In this document: positions 48,606-61,199 of the stretch, piece after piece
How positions within the stretch are numbered: the first letter of the stretch is position 1
How the letters are laid out: the number at the start of each line of letters is the position of its first letter
Origin: Saccharina japonica
Taxonomy: Eukaryota > Sar > Phaeophyceae > Laminariales > Laminariaceae
Length of the DNA: 64,000 nucleotides
Reading direction: 5' to 3'
NCBI GenBank assembly: GCA_008828725.1
Contig: MEHQ01000067.1
Location: 124,001-188,000, forward strand
Translations under genes and position numbers: made by a program
The notes under the pieces: generated by a model
Databases searched by the model: none
Told to the model about the DNA's origin: nothing
What the model saw: the letters and a program-made list of their open reading frames with translations, nothing else

Positions 48606-50523
48606 TTCTGATATATATATATATATACAGTAGGAACAAGTACTATAATAGCAAAGGTTCGTGCCCAGACTTCATATTATACATCGGGTTATACTTATAT
48701 TCGCTTGTTACAATCGGTTTGTGAGTGAGGAATCTTGCAGCTGTTGGTATTAGGAACTACACACGCAGTACATTCACCCCTGCCGGATCAGGAGTTGTAA
48801 ATGAGAGGTGCATAGACCGTGCGGTGGCGAGATACTTTAAAGGCTATAAAACATATCAGCGCTTTACATCTTGTCAAGTTTGTAGTTCCGGTGTCACCTC
48901 GAAGCGTCAACCTGCTGTAATTACGGCGACAATATAGGGGTACATATGCTTGGACCGAATACGTCTGACTGACTGGGCGCCTTAGCACTATATCGTCGGA
49001 ATAACACAGTTTTACTATGTCGACCGTGGTTCACGTAGCCTATGGGATTGTTCAATGGGTTGCACTTGTCACATGTGTTGAAATTATGTGTCGAGTGAGG
49101 TGAAGAACTTCTCAAGCAAGGAGCCTCGGCGTATTTACTGCAGTTCTACCCCGACCTCAATTTATGTCCGAAGGCTGTATGGAAATTTATGCACGCATTA
49201 AACAGACCGCGACATTGATCATCGATATTATATTTACGGCTATCATGTGGTGTACAAAGACGGTATTAGACGATCCCACGATGGCGCAAAATGCACGTGA
49301 TGAGCTAGAGGAAGCGAATAATATAAGTCCGAAGTAAGTATTCCCCAACATATCTCGATCACGAAATTAAATACGTCTGATGCTTATGGTGTAAAGACAT
49401 ATGCACGGTATCACCAGCTTAGCTAAAAACAGGAGGAGTGTATTAAACAGAAACTTGCCCAACTGATGACCGTTGAACAGTGCAGCGCTGAAGAGCGGAA
49501 TACTAGACGGCAGGCGCGGACAGAATCGTCTCTTACACTTGTTTGTTGTCGTAGACAGAGTCCCATGCTGCAGCTGGACGTTTACATCAATAATACGCGT
49601 ATAATTGACACTGGAACTCTGGATGTCCCACTCAAAGGGCGGGGAGTTTGTAAAGGCACGGGTAGTATGTTGCAACCATGTCGACGCGTCTGAACCACCC
49701 TGTATCTAGACAATATAGGGTGAATACCAACTTTTCAGACAGCCCATACTTGAAAAATATTAGGGCCGGCCACCACGTCATCGAGTATACGTGGACAGGG
49801 GCTCTATACCATGTGGCCATACCCTCCTCAACTCCACCAACGATGAACACGAGTCTTCCTTCGTCAAGCAGACAGTCCCAGTCTACTATTCACCAACGAA
49901 GGCAATAACGGTGGCAGACGTGTCGTCAAACGGCGAAAAGAATGCAGTACATTAGCGTAAGCCGTACATTCAGCGAACGGGGTGCACGCCATTCCCTGAG
50001 AAAATGTCGCCATGGGTCAGAAGGAAGGAGCAGTACTGCAGTATGTTTGGAACTATTTGTAGGCATACGTGCATTTCTCGCTACAGACCTCTTTATGTGG
50101 GAAGCTACTTGACAACCTTAAAATGGGATAAAGCTCACAATTCGTACTCGTACTTGTCCCATGAGGTAGTGCGTCGGTCTAAAAACAAATTGGTTTTACA
50201 TCGGTGGTTGTGCGTTGACGATAGCGCATGCCGCCAACCAGACTCGACCTTCACAAAACGCCCAGCTGGTGTCACAACAATCTCAGGATAGATGCAAAAC
50301 CGACGACATACAAATCGTGTCAAGTAGAGTTCACAATAATACCTAAATGACTTACACCAACTAGTCAACGACGTAAAGAAAAACAACTGGTCATCGCCAT
50401 GTCAGGGAGACATCTCATTGAAACCACTCTTTTTTCAGCGTCCCAGGTTCACACTCTCGAGTGACTAGCCACTTTATTAGCTTGTGTGCGTTTCGTATGT
50501 ACTGCTGTTATCATCGCCGTGTT

Positions 50524-50604
50524 CCCCTATCGTTGGTATTGATAGGAATATCAATTCCGGCGGAAAAAACGCGTTCTGCAACCAGAAGCTATTGTTACGT
50601 GGAG
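50524..50604 (+). pseudogene. Decayed repeat exon with donor
   Basis: It is the D2 partner of 28119-28200. The end CGTGGAG|GTAGAC is kept in the same place, and NINSGGKNAFCNQ reads through the core. There is no acceptor AG before the CCCCTATCGTTGG start. Confidence 0.5.
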
Positions 50605-52171
50605 GTAGACATAACTACTGTATATGCAAACTCTTGGCCTCTGGGATACTGTTCATAAAGTTCATGTGACTTTGCAACCCTCTCCAGGCCATACATTCCT
50701 CGACGAGCGGTTCGTCTATCTATTCGAGCTTTGTTGTCCCTGGTTGGATCAAACTCTGAAGATGTTCCGTAGATCAGATGGCTACAGAGTAGTTGTTTTG
50801 GTTTGATATCGTTGTTGCGGTCTGGTTCACTATCGTTTATCTTTGTGAACGTCGCCTGGCCGTTGCCAAATTTGCTTGCAAGGCTTCCATGGAACTTCCA
50901 CGAAGCTCCCACGGCTTCCGCGAAAGTCGTGAAAGATTTCATGGCTCTCATAGAAACGTGCAGCTCCTATCGCCGCGGAGACGTCCGTGACAGTTTTGGT
51001 TGAAGCGTGTCTTCCACCACTAAAGAGGGCTGATGTCGTTCCACGCTGCTCGCTATATGGTTTTAGATATATCATTTGCAATTGGTCCGTGATTTAGTAA
51101 TCGAGACGAGCCCTCTTTGGGTGATACGGTGTAACAAGTGTGATCAAGGGGTGATTCAAGGAAAAAATGTGGAAGCGATCGCTCCCATGGACCTTTTCGC
51201 GGACTTCCACAGAAAAAGCAATAGTGCAAGAGATCTTGTATTTGTCGATAGACGATATTGATACAATTTTGGCAAGGCTTGCTTCTTGCCAAAATAGCAA
51301 GACTTTTGCGATTAATCGTGTCGTTCAAACGTCCCTAGTAAATACTTTGTCAGGAGAGATGTATCACCGTAGCTATTCCTGGCTCACGCGAAGCCATGCT
51401 GTGAAATGTCTGGAGCAAATTCGCGCCATCCGTAAGTTTGTCAAGTTGGATGCAGCGATACATACCTCTGAATAGTGCAGTACGCAACTCCAAAACAATC
51501 TAACTCATGCAACACGTACTCGTGGTAGTTTAGACAACCAACAGTCGAAGGCTACGGCAAAAAGAGTCACTTTCAGAATAGGTTGTTCAGAAACTCAGGA
51601 TCGCTCGAGGCAATGCCTCGCTGATTTCTAGGCGTTTGCACGTTTCTGTTTCGCGTTATGCGCCCTGTAAACCTGTGGGTTATAGATCCAGATAGAATAC
51701 TGCAACACGTCAAATTAAGAGTGAGGGTGAGAGTTACTGTTGCAAGAGCTCCAACATCGGTGGCAATACTAGGAATACATCCCCTCCAGTAGCCTTGGTA
51801 AAGTCACATCCCAAGCTTTCACGCTATGCCGAAAGGCCCACTCCACTGATTTTAAACAGCGAGAGTCGGACTAGATGTCGGGACGAAACTTTCGGAATGT
51901 GAGGAGACTCTTAACCGATTATATTTGCACGACTCTGGGGCGCTTGCGCTCAACGCTAGTTATTTCGAAAGTAGGCTTTATTCGAAATAGTTGATGTTTG
52001 GCGATGAGCACCGGTATGGGTGCGTAACGTAGTGGTACTTACAGTGGGTCAACTCCGTCTACCATAGTTTAGAAATTGGGTGTAAATCCTGTTCACACAG
52101 TGCAAAACCGTTGTTTATCGTTTGCCTTCACCGTTTTTGCAACCCGTTTGTCTAAGTCACCGGCACTGCAG

Positions 52172-53100
52172 TTGAAACGCCCTCACACCATCCCACCAAC
52201 ATGGAGGGACGGGGTAGGTCCACACCCCACCCCTTGTTATGTTAGATATCCTGACAAGTGCAACGGGTAGTGGATGAAATATCACTACGTATGTATAATT
52301 GTGAATTTGACGCAATAATACAAATTCAAAACATATATTTGGTTTCACCTCCGAGGCTAACCCTAACTAACGATTGGGTGGCTAATCCCTTGAAGATATA
52401 TAAGGACAAAAAGAGGTATTGTTTGGTCTATATCGTAAGCTAAACTCAGTACCTTGCTAAATGCGCATTGAAAGTCAATATTGACATATTCTGGCCCAAC
52501 ACCTCAACCCCTTCCTCGGCACGGGTGTCCTCGCGCTATTTCTCCTTCGCCCTACACACGAGTGTGATTCGGATATTGGCTATTAGTCACACATTTGGCA
52601 CGGATGTTGAAACGCCTCCACACAACCCGATCAACACGGAAGGACGGGGTAGGTCCACGCCTCACCCCTTGTTATGGTAGATATCCTGACACGTGCAACG
52701 GGTAGTAGGTAAATATCACACAATATGGTTAATTGTGGATTTTACGCAGGAATACAGCTTCGACATATATAAATACATTTGTTTTCATCTCCAAGGCTAA
52801 CGCTATCTAGCGATCGGCTGGATAACCCCTTGCATAGTAACGACGCAAGTAAGTAATATTCGGTCTATCTCGTAAGCTAAACTCAGCACCTTGTCAAATG
52901 CATATTGAATGCCAGTATTTGCATGTTATGACCTAATAGCACAACCCCTTCCTCAGCACGGCTGTCCTCGCACTATTTCTCCTTTCGCCCTACACACGAG
53001 TGTGATTCGGATATTGACTATTAGTCACTTTCGGCAGGAATACGCACTTCACCAGTCATACGATGTCCACAGATGTGGGCAGAAACAACTAATGGCAACA
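52172..53100. repeat. Tandem repeat of about 436 bp, two units, each with an exon relic
   Basis: GTTGAAACGCC recurs at 52172 and 52608, followed in both by GGACGGGGTAGGTCCAC and ATATCCTGACA[AC]GTGCAACGGG. Both units end with CCCCTTCCTC and GCACGGSTGTCCTCGC, then GTGTGATTCGGATATTG (52560 and 52997). These last words are decayed repeat-exon starts with stops in the frame. The intron 3' end is recognisable by TCTCCTTCGCCCTACAC. Confidence 0.7.
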
Positions 53101-53139
53101 CTTGTTTTCCAGCCTATGTGATATTTGTCGTTGGGGTTG

Positions 53140-55817
53140 ACACACATTCATGCTTACAGCCGGTTTGTGACTTCCGGAAGCTGGACGGGTGGTATTAGGA
53201 ACCAACACATACAGGGTACACTCCAGACGTGGTCACGGAGACGCACAAGGACTTAGCGAAAGCGAAGTCGTTACAGGCGACAGAAGTGCGTAGGGAGTTT
53301 TACCTGGTCGAGTTAGCAGTACCAGTACGACCCCCAAGGCTCCGCTTGCTGTAGGTCGGGCAAACATCTAGGGGTAGCACGGTTTGGGTATAATAATAAT
53401 TTTAACTGGCATGGTTCTCCAACCCAAAATCGTCACAATACCAAGAGTACTTTAAATACCTTTCGGTAAATAAATTGAACGTTTCGCTCGTCTCTAAATC
53501 AGTGTCCTTGTGGGGTATTAAGTACCTCAAGTGAGGACCCTCACAATACATAGTTGTACGCCTACAGTAGGGTGCGTGCCAAAGCAAAATAGTCACGATT
53601 GTGCGCATGGAACAGATCGGAATATTGACAATACATACTATACGCTTCCGGACGTTATATCCATATCAAGAGCGGTATCAGACAATAACACGTTTGTGCA
53701 TAATATGTGTCGAAAATATGCCGCCTTGAATAATTTGATCTAGATCTTTCGGATGATATAACTTGGCTGTGTATCTGCCCACTGCCCAAACGTATCTAGA
53801 ATGAGTAAAGAAATGCATCCCATATTTCCGGTGTGGATACCTGTGCACGCTGTCATCCGGTATTGACAAGAGGATGGGAATATATTTCGAACGTTTGAAA
53901 CCCACGCAATTTGATGACCGGTATTAACATGAAGCACCAAGTAGTGGACTCTTGGACGTCAGACGTTGGTATGAGCGCCAACTCCAAGTGTGCGTTGTCG
54001 TAGGGAGACCACCACGCAACAGCTGGACGTTTCCCTTCAGATTACGTGTGATTGACGGGGAATTATCGATGTCCCGTCCAGAGGGCGTGGGGCGTCCAAG
54101 GGCACAGAATATTGACCGCAGTGATGTGGACGCCTTACAAAGCTACATTACGTTACCGATATCGGTGGTATACTATATGCGCAGACATCTCACACTATGC
54201 GGATTAGAAGACAGCTCACCACGTGTTCCACAAAGCAGTTGCCATACGCTGTGTACCCTACGAAGGTATCTGACCGTAAATGATCTCGCGTAGGTGCGCC
54301 ATACGCATTCCACTAGGACACGCCAACCTTGAGTGGTCTCATCATTCATATATGTATATACGTGATGGTGCTTTCGTTGCACAAACCTGGCGTGGGCACG
54401 TGCTACGATATAAGTGGCATGTTTTGGCTCAAAATTGTTTAAGATGGCGTTGCTCCATATTCTAAAATCGTCGGGATGCCAGTTTGTTTTTTCAATATGA
54501 GCTGGCGCACACCTAGGCCATAGGATTGTGCATCGGGTTGCTCTTATTGAATTTTTGTAATCAGTTTTCGCGCGAGGTATAGAGCTTCATAAGTGGCCAA
54601 ACTCAGAAACAAATGGATGCACCTCAATGGTCGTAAAGATGCCTTCGATATCTGATCTGCCCAATATGTTGGAAGATGAACGTTTTCAATATCCCTCGAG
54701 GAGGAGGCACTTTTGAAGATAACGGTTTGAAACCCACGCATTCTGTGCATTATATTAACTGCAGTACCAAGGAGCCGAATCCATGACGTGCCATGATTAA
54801 ATAAGCGTCGCCTATTATTAATAGGTTGTGTGTCGTTGTAAAGGGGCTTCAAGGTGCAAATGGACATTTTCTGCGATGTTTAGGCGTGCTGTTGACGAGT
54901 GAATTTAAACTCCCCACCGAAACGTAGGGAGCCCTCCAACCGCACAGCTGACACAACTGCAGTCCTTTCGACGCCTCCGAACCATCTTTGCCGTCACCGG
55001 TATCCACTCACAGCCCGAGCCATTTTTAAGTACTGTACCGTAGAGACAACTCAATACATTCAAAACGCTTAGATTGGGTAGAATGTCTGGCCCAAATATT
55101 TGGAACCTGAGGGAGATCGTACGGCCATCATTTTCCACAACTCAGGCGCACTGCCGCAAGGGGCTATTATATTGGTTTGCAGGTGTTCCAAGTGTATCTC
55201 TAAACGTCGCAGCGTGCACTGCCATGCATACGCTACGTTGTGACCTAACGCTGGTTATGGGAAAGACGTCAACTCTCGCAAAGTACTTCAGGGTTCATGC
55301 CTCGCACCAGTTGTCAACGTGTGGATATTTCATAAAAGGTTTGACATCCCCCTAGGGTAAACCTATGTTTGCATAAGCTGCACGGGTGATAACACGACCC
55401 CTCACAAACACATTCACACGGGAGACGACGGGGGGAGTCCACGTCCTACCCGAGGTCATCTTAGTACTCCTGCCGCGTGGTGCGGTTAGGTGGAACGCAC
55501 CAACAAAAAATTACATGTTTTTATCTACAAAAAAACAAACATTCATTATACTGATATTTTCCACTTTTAAGGCACGCGATATCCCTGTATTCCGATACTC
55601 ACCACATTAGAACCTCTATGCCAAGCCTCAGGAACCGACTTGGGGAGGGCATTTGAGCTAAACCTGGTTGTTTGCCAAAATTGGATCGGACCTCAATTTA
55701 TTGTTTACCTCCCAAGGTGACGAGCGCCGACAGCGAAAACTGTTTGGACTCAAACGTTCAACACCTACTGCATCACAGCTCTCAACACCATATGTCTCCT
55801 TTCGCTCGTGAAAACAG
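53140..55817. repeat. D block, copy 4, and intron before the first intact 3' exon
   Basis: TAGGATTGTGCATCGGGTTG at 54521 and AGATTGGGTAGAATGTCTGG at about 55071 are D-type anchors. The last 120 bp (GACGAGCGCCGACAGCGAAA, then CTCTCAACACC and ATGTCTCCTTTCG) align with the intron 3' end upstream of the 24297 exon. This ties the live gene to the decayed array. No coding frame has support. Confidence 0.55.
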
Positions 55818-55898
55818 GTGCTATTTTCCTCAGAAACAGTACAATGACTGTCGGCGGAAATATCAACTTCACCACCAACACAGCCTTTTTCAATGGAG
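55818..55898 (+). CDS. Right-end gene, exon n: one Pmp-type repeat
   Basis: An 81-nt phase 1-1 exon lies between GTGAAAACAG and GGAG|GTAAGAAG. It encodes GAIFLRNS, MTVGG, INFTTNTA and a terminal NGG. It is the leftmost of seven exons that join without frame loss. The GGA[ILV] motif is completed across the junction because each exon ends GGA-G and the next begins GT-GCN. It forms one coil of an extracellular beta-helix (family knowledge). Earlier exons, including a signal peptide, must lie further left or in the array and were not identified. Confidence 0.75.
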
Positions 55899-56334
55899 GT
55901 AAGAAGTACCGGAGAAGTTAGTGTCAGCGATCGGTTGGTATATATGTATAGGTTGACATTTGTAGTTTATCGTTGTTTGTACCTGAGTGAAACGCTTGAA
56001 AACGGTAGATGATACTGTACATGTCGCCGTGCGATCGCGATTTGTGCCCATCTACTGAATCGTCTCAATTTCCCAATCCTAACTATCTCGAGTTTCGACA
56101 GCAGACAGCAAATATTGTCGAATAAATATCGCTGACATTTCGCGACGACGCGTCGAGTAGTACTAACGAAAACTAGAATTCGCCGGTTACTAGGCAGGAC
56201 TGTCTTTATCTCGCTCCTAAGACACTCACTAAACATTGTTATTTGCATATCATGTGTCATTTATACATACAGATGCAATATATCTGTCGTGGGTATGGTT
56301 TGAAATATCCCTGTAACAAACATCTATTATTCAG

Positions 56335-56412
56335 GTGCCATCTATGCCCGAGAAACGAATCTCGCCATCGACGGCTTCGACTTCACGGGCAACTCAGCAT
56401 TGGACAACGGAG
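56335..56412 (+). CDS. Right-end gene, exon n+1: one Pmp-type repeat
   Basis: A 78-nt phase 1-1 exon lies between CTATTATTCAG and GGAG|GTAGGG, one codon shorter than its neighbours. It encodes GAIYARET, LAIDG, FDFTGNSA and DNGG. A 436-nt intron precedes it. The single-codon length change sits in the turn between the two strands, where such repeats vary. Confidence 0.78.
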
Positions 56413-58446
56413 GTAGGGGAAAATGCATGTATTAGATAAATATAATTGTCACGGCAGGGATGGCTCCTGTCTTACTGGGCAAACATGAAGGGCTTCATAC
56501 GTCACCCGAAACATGATTTCGAAGACATTTGTCGGCGCACACGACCAAGATTTATATGCGCTAGTCCTGAACTAAGTACTCCAGTAGTGCAAATATCACA
56601 TACAGCAGAAGTTGCTAAATGGGGGAGCACAATAGGTCAGAAACGACTGAGTCGAAAGGTGAGACCCCTAGGCCGTGGGATGATGATAATCGCGATGATA
56701 AAGAAGAGAAGAAGGAAACTTATCACACCGACAACAAACTGTTGAAGACAGCGTATCTAGAGCAGACCACAACAGGATTGGTCGGCAAACAGGAGAAAGG
56801 GCGAGCACAAGGGAGTATAAATTGATAGGTATTGATAAATATCCAGGATACTACACAGCAAAATATCAGAGGGTATGTGTGTGATAGAACCTAATGAATT
56901 AACCACTTGAGCTAGTGTCGATGGGTTAGGTTTTCGATTGAAGAAAAACATCTGGAGCGCAGAAATTTTAAAGACCCTAAGCGTGCATTCGACTGCAGCG
57001 ATCTGGTCAAAACACCGGGTAGTTACTGACCACCCTGTAACGGCAGTCAAATAGGTGGAAGGGGGGGAAAGTTACAATTTGTTCGACGAACAGAAGGAAA
57101 CTTATCACACCGACAAGAAACTTTTGAAGACAGCGCATCTAAAGCAGACCGCAACGGGGTCGGTCGGCAAACAAGAGAAAGGACGACCACGAGCGAGTAT
57201 ACAATACAAGCTGGGCTGGCCAAGATAAGCTTTTGTGTCGGTCAGGCACTTTCTCAGAGTTTTTTTAGAGTTTTGAGCTGAAGCCCTTGACACGTCCTAC
57301 TCAAGGGCACAACGAAGAGATTGCCTACTGCACCATGTTTTTGTTTTCTCGGGAACTAGGCATATTAAAAAAAAGGCCAAAAATGGTGTTGCCCACAACT
57401 GCCGGGAAAATGAAATATATGAAAATGGTGCAGTAGGCAATGCCTTTGTTTCGCCCTCAACTAAGGCGTATAAACATTACAGGCAAAACAATACTACAAA
57501 TTGGAGTGAAAATCCCGCATTCTGTGCTTCTCGCCGTAGTATCTTGACTTTGTATAGGGGACCTTACGCTCACCATATATCTTGATGATCGGCGAATGAG
57601 GCGGTGGTGAGAATATCAGTCGATTTGTCATGCTTCACGGAAGACGCGTACCGACGTTGGGGGAAATCTGCAAGACAAGGGTTGAGGACTTTGGTATACC
57701 TGACAGACTCTAATGTCGACATACGAAGTATATATATATGTTGTATAAATATAGCATGAGTTGTTAACTTTGTTTTACATATATTTCAACGACATAAACT
57801 CGGATTTCTAAAACTCCAACGTCGGCAAATGCGCTGTAGACTCAGAAACACGCTGCTCCTGACTTTGAGTCGTAATATTTCCAAATGATTGATAAACCGC
57901 CGGACGAGTAAAACGGCTTGGCCAGCCCAGCTCGCAGTAGGTATTGACAAATTTTCAAGGTATTACACAGAAAAGGATCAGAGGGTATGTGTGTGAGAAA
58001 ACGTGATTAATTAACGAGTTCAACTAATGTGGATGGGTTAAGGTTCCAATAGAAGGAACACATACGGAGCGCAGACCTTTTCGAGCACTCGGCTGATGTG
58101 CTCTGAACACAACGCCGGGTAGTTACCGACTAGCTGTAACGGCAGTCAAAGAGGTGGAAGGGGAGAGAAATTACAACTGTTTCGACCTATAACAAACACA
58201 AATGAGTGCAGAGATAATGTTTTAAACCGTATGGAAAGGAAACTGTTGCTGCCCAATGTATTCCCTACTGGGTGTGATTGGCCACTCAGTATATACCATA
58301 TATACATCATCGTACTTCAGCCTAGACCGATGACTGACCTGTCCATCCAGGCCACCGACGGCGTGGAAACGGCGGCACTGGCTCCGCTCCTTAGAGGTTC
58401 CCCAATGTTCGCAAATGCCCTCGGTTTGTCGTGTCTTGTATTTCAG
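56413..58446 (+). other. Intron with internal duplication and a transposon
   Basis: The 2.03-kb intron contains a segment at about 56711-57060 repeated at 57087-57206 plus 57938-58185. Shared words are GGAAACTTATCACACCGACA, GAGGGTATGTGTGTGA and TGTAACGGCAGTCAAA. The second copy is split by the element at 57207-57937. No exon was found in it. Confidence 0.7.
57207..57937. mobile_element. 731-bp TIR element in an intron of the live gene
   Basis: The left end CAAGCTGGGCTGGCCAAG and the inverted right end CTGCGAGCTGGGCTGGCC then AAG share 16 exact bases, with three extra bases on the right. TA flanks both sides (57205-57206, 57938-57939). The intron's other copy at about 56834-56842 reads ATAGGTATTGA without interruption, giving the empty site. 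Inside, ATTGCCTACTGCACCAT at about 57319 is inverted near 57424, with similarity continuing outward through GAGGGC-type words, so a second, nested fold-back unit of about 180 bp may be present. No coding capacity was recognised. Confidence 0.8.
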
Positions 58447-58527
58447 GGGCGCTCTATGTTGAATCATCGAATCTGAGGATCACGGGTGCCACCAATTTCA
58501 CCAGAAACTTAGCATCACGCTCAGGAG
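58447..58527 (+). CDS. Right-end gene, exon n+2: one Pmp-type repeat
   Basis: An 81-nt phase 1-1 exon lies between GTCTTGTATTTCAG and GGAG|GTAGGG. It encodes GALYVESS, LRITG, NFTRN and RSGG. It is fully open and in register with the two preceding exons. The three together show that the surviving end of the gene still uses one exon per repeat, as in the decayed array to the left. Confidence 0.78.
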
Positions 58528-59904
58528 GTAGGGCAAGACGTCGTAACGGCGGAGTAAATGGCACCGACATTCTTGTACCTTGAACGGAATTGTATCTGAC
58601 AAAATGAAGCACCCCTTCTAGCGGACAATGGCAGTTCGAAGCAGCCGTAGTCTGATGTGCTCCACCTCACGCAAGCTCTACGCCAAACATTTTCCCGCAA
58701 CGTGCGATCATGAGTGTGTCCGCGACTCACTCGTTTAGGCTGAAAGTAGGTGGTCGTCGGCGTTGGTCCCTAGTTGAGATATTGGATTGGGAAGCTGAAT
58801 GTCTAGATGGGTGGGTCAGTTTTCGACGTTCTAGATAAAGTCGCCCACTACAGTGCCCTGTGATCAGGGCTCGGATTGACCAAAGGCATGCCAAGGGAAT
58901 TGGCCCTATTCTTCCCGCCGGACTCAAGTTAGTAGCATGGGCGAATATGTTTCGTTGGCGAAGCGTAACAATCAACTAGAGCGACAATTACCAACGTTTC
59001 AAACAAATCGATACGGGTAGTCACTTCCGCGAGAATCCTCAATACGATGGAATATTGACTCTGCCCGTGGAGCCCTGCTCCTGGATCTGTGTGGGTGGAT
59101 TAGGAACAAGCGCCATTGCCTATCTCGCAAACCGGTAAGTCTCAAAAGGGCACACATCTTTGCGTCAAGCATGTGTGGTCAATATGAAACTCATATGTGC
59201 CTTCAGCGTGTGGATAGGCAAACAGACGCAACACTTCATACGAAGCCAGGATGCAAAGGTTCACATCGTAGTTGCCGCCCTGGTATCACTGTCATCTGCA
59301 CGTCGTAGGCGCCTGTTTCAAAGTGTTATATCGCGAGGTATACTGCAATCGCAACCGCGGTGCGACCGCTGCAATAGTTTCCGTACGTACTCTGTGGCGA
59401 TCGCACCTCTGGGCCATGATCAGGAAATATCCGATAACTAGACGTTAGATGTGGTAAGGAAACCAACGCAGTTCCGAAAAGTCGTGCGCTAAGTACCCGG
59501 GCGAAGAATGCAAAATAACTGCATACGCTTGATACGAACAGCTTATGTTCGAAATAGATCACTGCGACAGATTCGTGTCTGGACTTTAGCGCACCTCATA
59601 TCTCACGAGACGACCACCAGCGGCTCGCGCTGTCCGTCCCTGCATGGGATGCGAATGGTGCTATCACACCGGGCGTGGAACTGCACGACAATATGCAGTC
59701 CGGGGCATCGAGCCCGGGTGCAGATCCGAGGACCCGGTGTAATAATGCTTGTTTTGGATCATTATTATGCTGTAGGTCACCCCCTCCAGCCTTGTGACAT
59801 TTTGCCGGTGTAGTACCACTCTACCGTATGACTGACGGTGCAAAACATGTCCTTAGGGGTGATATAAATGTATCCCCAATCTGCTTCGATCTGGCGGGTG
59901 TCAG
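58528..59904 (+). other. Intron, 1.38 kb
   Basis: Open frames here (for example 59160-59441) show no repeat motif. I see no exon. Some words resemble D-type sequence, but no long match was found. Confidence 0.55.
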
Positions 59905-60231
59905 GTGGATTCTACTCGACCGACAGCGACACCGTTAATATCTCTGGAAAGGTATCCTTTGTTGAGAACTTCGCCTTCACTGACGGAGGGGCGATTTCGA
60001 TAAATGTAGGTGGCGATGTTTTTGTCGAAGGTGCAACCTTCATTCTCAACGAGGCTGCAGCTGGCGGTGCAAGTTCGATAGTCGCCACCGACCAAGATAT
60101 TTTCCTAGATATATATTTTCGGTGGTGCACGTTCGACAACAACACCGCCACCGAAGGCGGCGCCTTGTACCTCTTCAACAGCGCCCAATCGGTGGAGGTC
60201 CACGAGTCCGTCTTCCGTAATAATACTGCAG
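59905..60231 (+). CDS. Right-end gene, large exon with about four beta-helix repeats
   Basis: A 327-nt exon (109 codons), phase 1 at both ends, lies between GCGGGTGTCAG and CTGCAG|GTACGG. It contains repeated Pmp motifs: FVENFA then GGAI, FILNEA then GGAS, FDNNTA then GGAL, and FRNNTA. Unlike the upstream exons, several repeats share one exon, which suggests intron loss or an older fused block next to the C-terminal module. NNT sequons suit an extracellular, N-glycosylated protein. No stops. A start ATG at 59868 in the same open frame lies in the intron and is not used in this model. Confidence 0.85.
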
Positions 60232-61199
60232 GTACGGCTTGCACCTGCCATACTATACAAATATCACCAATCGTGACAAGGTACCTGTTTATTGTACGAA
60301 GCGAACTGGGATATTTGTCACAAAGTGTAAGACTGTCAGTGGTCTTGTTAAATGGAGCATTGATGTAACGGTTGTTGACAAATCGTATGTTTTGGTGTGA
60401 AACCATGACAAAAGTATTCACAACGTTCAATATGGCACGAATAGTGAATTATTGGGTATGTTACACATTTCCCGAAGACAACGTAGCACCGAATTGTTCG
60501 CGACACCGCCCGCACCACCAACAGTACAGTACTCTCGTGTGTCCTGTCAATGGAAACCGATCCACATGACGCAGATGCACACCGTGGTTGTGTACAAGGT
60601 GTGTCACGTGCCCATGCTACTTGTGCGCCAGACAAGACGCCGTGGTATAAGTAAACCATGCCGCCTCCTTAAGGGGTCGTACGCTTAGACCCAGGTGGTT
60701 GTGAAATAGGAAGCCCCTTGTTTGAGGAGCAACCACCAACTATTGTATCATATTATAGCTGCTTATTAATTATATTCAATAGGCCATATCGCTATGGGAG
60801 TGTACATCACATTGCGCGTCCACCACTTCACAAAGGAGGCTTTTTCGTAGTATATACATCTCCCTGCATATCCTGAGAATCTTCCAACCGTTGAACAAGC
60901 CCCCGAGGTAGAGTGATGCGAATTATCTGCATTAGGTACCAACAACTTCGTCGTTCCATACGACTGGAACAAAAGAGGCCCTTTAGACTCCGCGAGTTTG
61001 GTATGTACAGAAAAACTAGCAACGCTGTCTGCGTGTGTCGAAGAGCGCCTACAAAACACATCCATCCGTGACATGGTGAACATGGCTGGTTGAGCAGTTC
61101 TTGTTGCACATACTGGTATTGGCTATTCGCATTTTCATGGCTCTTTTTTCATGCTCGTAACACTGGCTCCTTCTTCATTGTTGTCCCCTCGCTATTCAG
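60232..61199 (+). other. Intron, 968 nt
   Basis: It starts GTACGG and ends CGCTATTCAG after a pyrimidine tract. No further exon or element was recognised. Confidence 0.65.

Larger units (their letters stand above)
48440..52080. repeat. D block, copy 2
   Basis: It is collinear with D1 (24900-30460) through at least nine anchors, but shorter because about 1 kb is missing near 50.4-50.5 kb. It directly follows the tandem exon units, just as D1 follows the 24297 exon. The 28290-29040 segment and its partner 50790-51470 share clusters of GCTTCCRTGGAACTTCCAC-type words. No conserved frames. Confidence 0.7.

Noticed and set aside
55140-55350. Possible exon after GGTTTGCAG at 55180
   Set aside because: The frame has no beta-helix motif and no good donor, and the area matches D-block intron sequence.
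59912-60430. 172-codon minus-strand frame
   Set aside because: It is the complement of the four-repeat exon, whose plus-strand product has clear Pmp motifs and splice sites.
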